A stretch of 11,316 nt of DNA. Source: Pseudomonadota bacterium. GTDB taxonomy: Bacteria; Myxococcota_A; Bradymonadia; UBA4248. This document shows, piece by piece, positions 11,294 to 11,316 of this stretch. Made by a program: the position numbers and the translations under genes. Position 1 is the first letter of the stretch, and every line of letters begins with the position of its first letter. The DNA lies in NCBI GenBank assembly GCA_009786045.1, contig WQTY01000031.1:5-11320 (forward strand), written 5' to 3'. The notes beneath the pieces are model-generated. The model made no database searches. It was not told the origin of the DNA and was given only the letters and a program-made list of their open reading frames with translations.

Positions 11294-11316
11294 TAGGGGC
11301 GGATGGCAATCCGCCC
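11293..11316. repeat. GTAGGGGCG-type hairpin repeat, copy 2
   Basis: GTAG is followed by GGGCGGAT-GGCA-ATCCGCCC, a perfect 8-bp stem cut by the window end. The GGGCG/CGCCC frame is shared with 173-198, while the three inner pairs differ on both arms. Confidence 0.7.

Overview
The window reads as a high-GC bacterial chromosome, most likely from the Myxococcota or a related deltaproteobacterial lineage (inference). Two things point there: a MYXO-CTERM-like C-terminal sorting signal on a large cysteine-rich surface protein, and a eukaryotic-like Ser/Thr kinase with one membrane span. No rRNA, tRNA, CRISPR array or transposase gene was seen.

Layout. At 216-2258 lie two minus-strand housekeeping genes, prmA (ribosomal protein L11 methyltransferase) and dapB, followed by dapA and a 99-residue unrecognised protein at 3189-3488. 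The order of transcription is small protein, dapA, dapB; dapA and dapB share a TGATG stop/start, so the cluster looks like one operon for lysine/diaminopimelate synthesis. Diverging from it, 3780-6497 (+) encodes a 905-residue exported protein: signal peptide, phosphodiester glycosidase (NAGPA-like) domain, three SLH domains, nine six-cysteine repeats and a MYXO-CTERM-like tail. At 6801-11028 (-) is a three-gene operon with overlapping ends: a transmembrane Ser/Thr kinase, a zinc metallopeptidase resembling the anthrax lethal factor catalytic domain (ATLF-like), and a small exported, probably lipid-anchored, cysteine-rich protein. This operon has visibly lower GC than the other half of the window and is bordered by repeats on both sides, so it is the best candidate for an accessory system. 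The idea that kinase and protease work together is inference from the gene overlaps and from what lethal factor does.

The gaps between genes (1-215, 1140-1475, 3489-3779, 6498-6800, 11029-11316) are filled with palindromic repeats built from a few interchangeable modules. Linker sequences are conserved between copies, while the two arms of each hairpin differ in a compensating way (for example GCGAAAC/GTTTCGC, GCAATGC/GCATTGC and GCGATAC/GTATCGC in the same slot). That pattern suggests the folded structure is what is maintained. One repeat fragment sits inside coding sequence and supplies codons 3-12 of the metallopeptidase.
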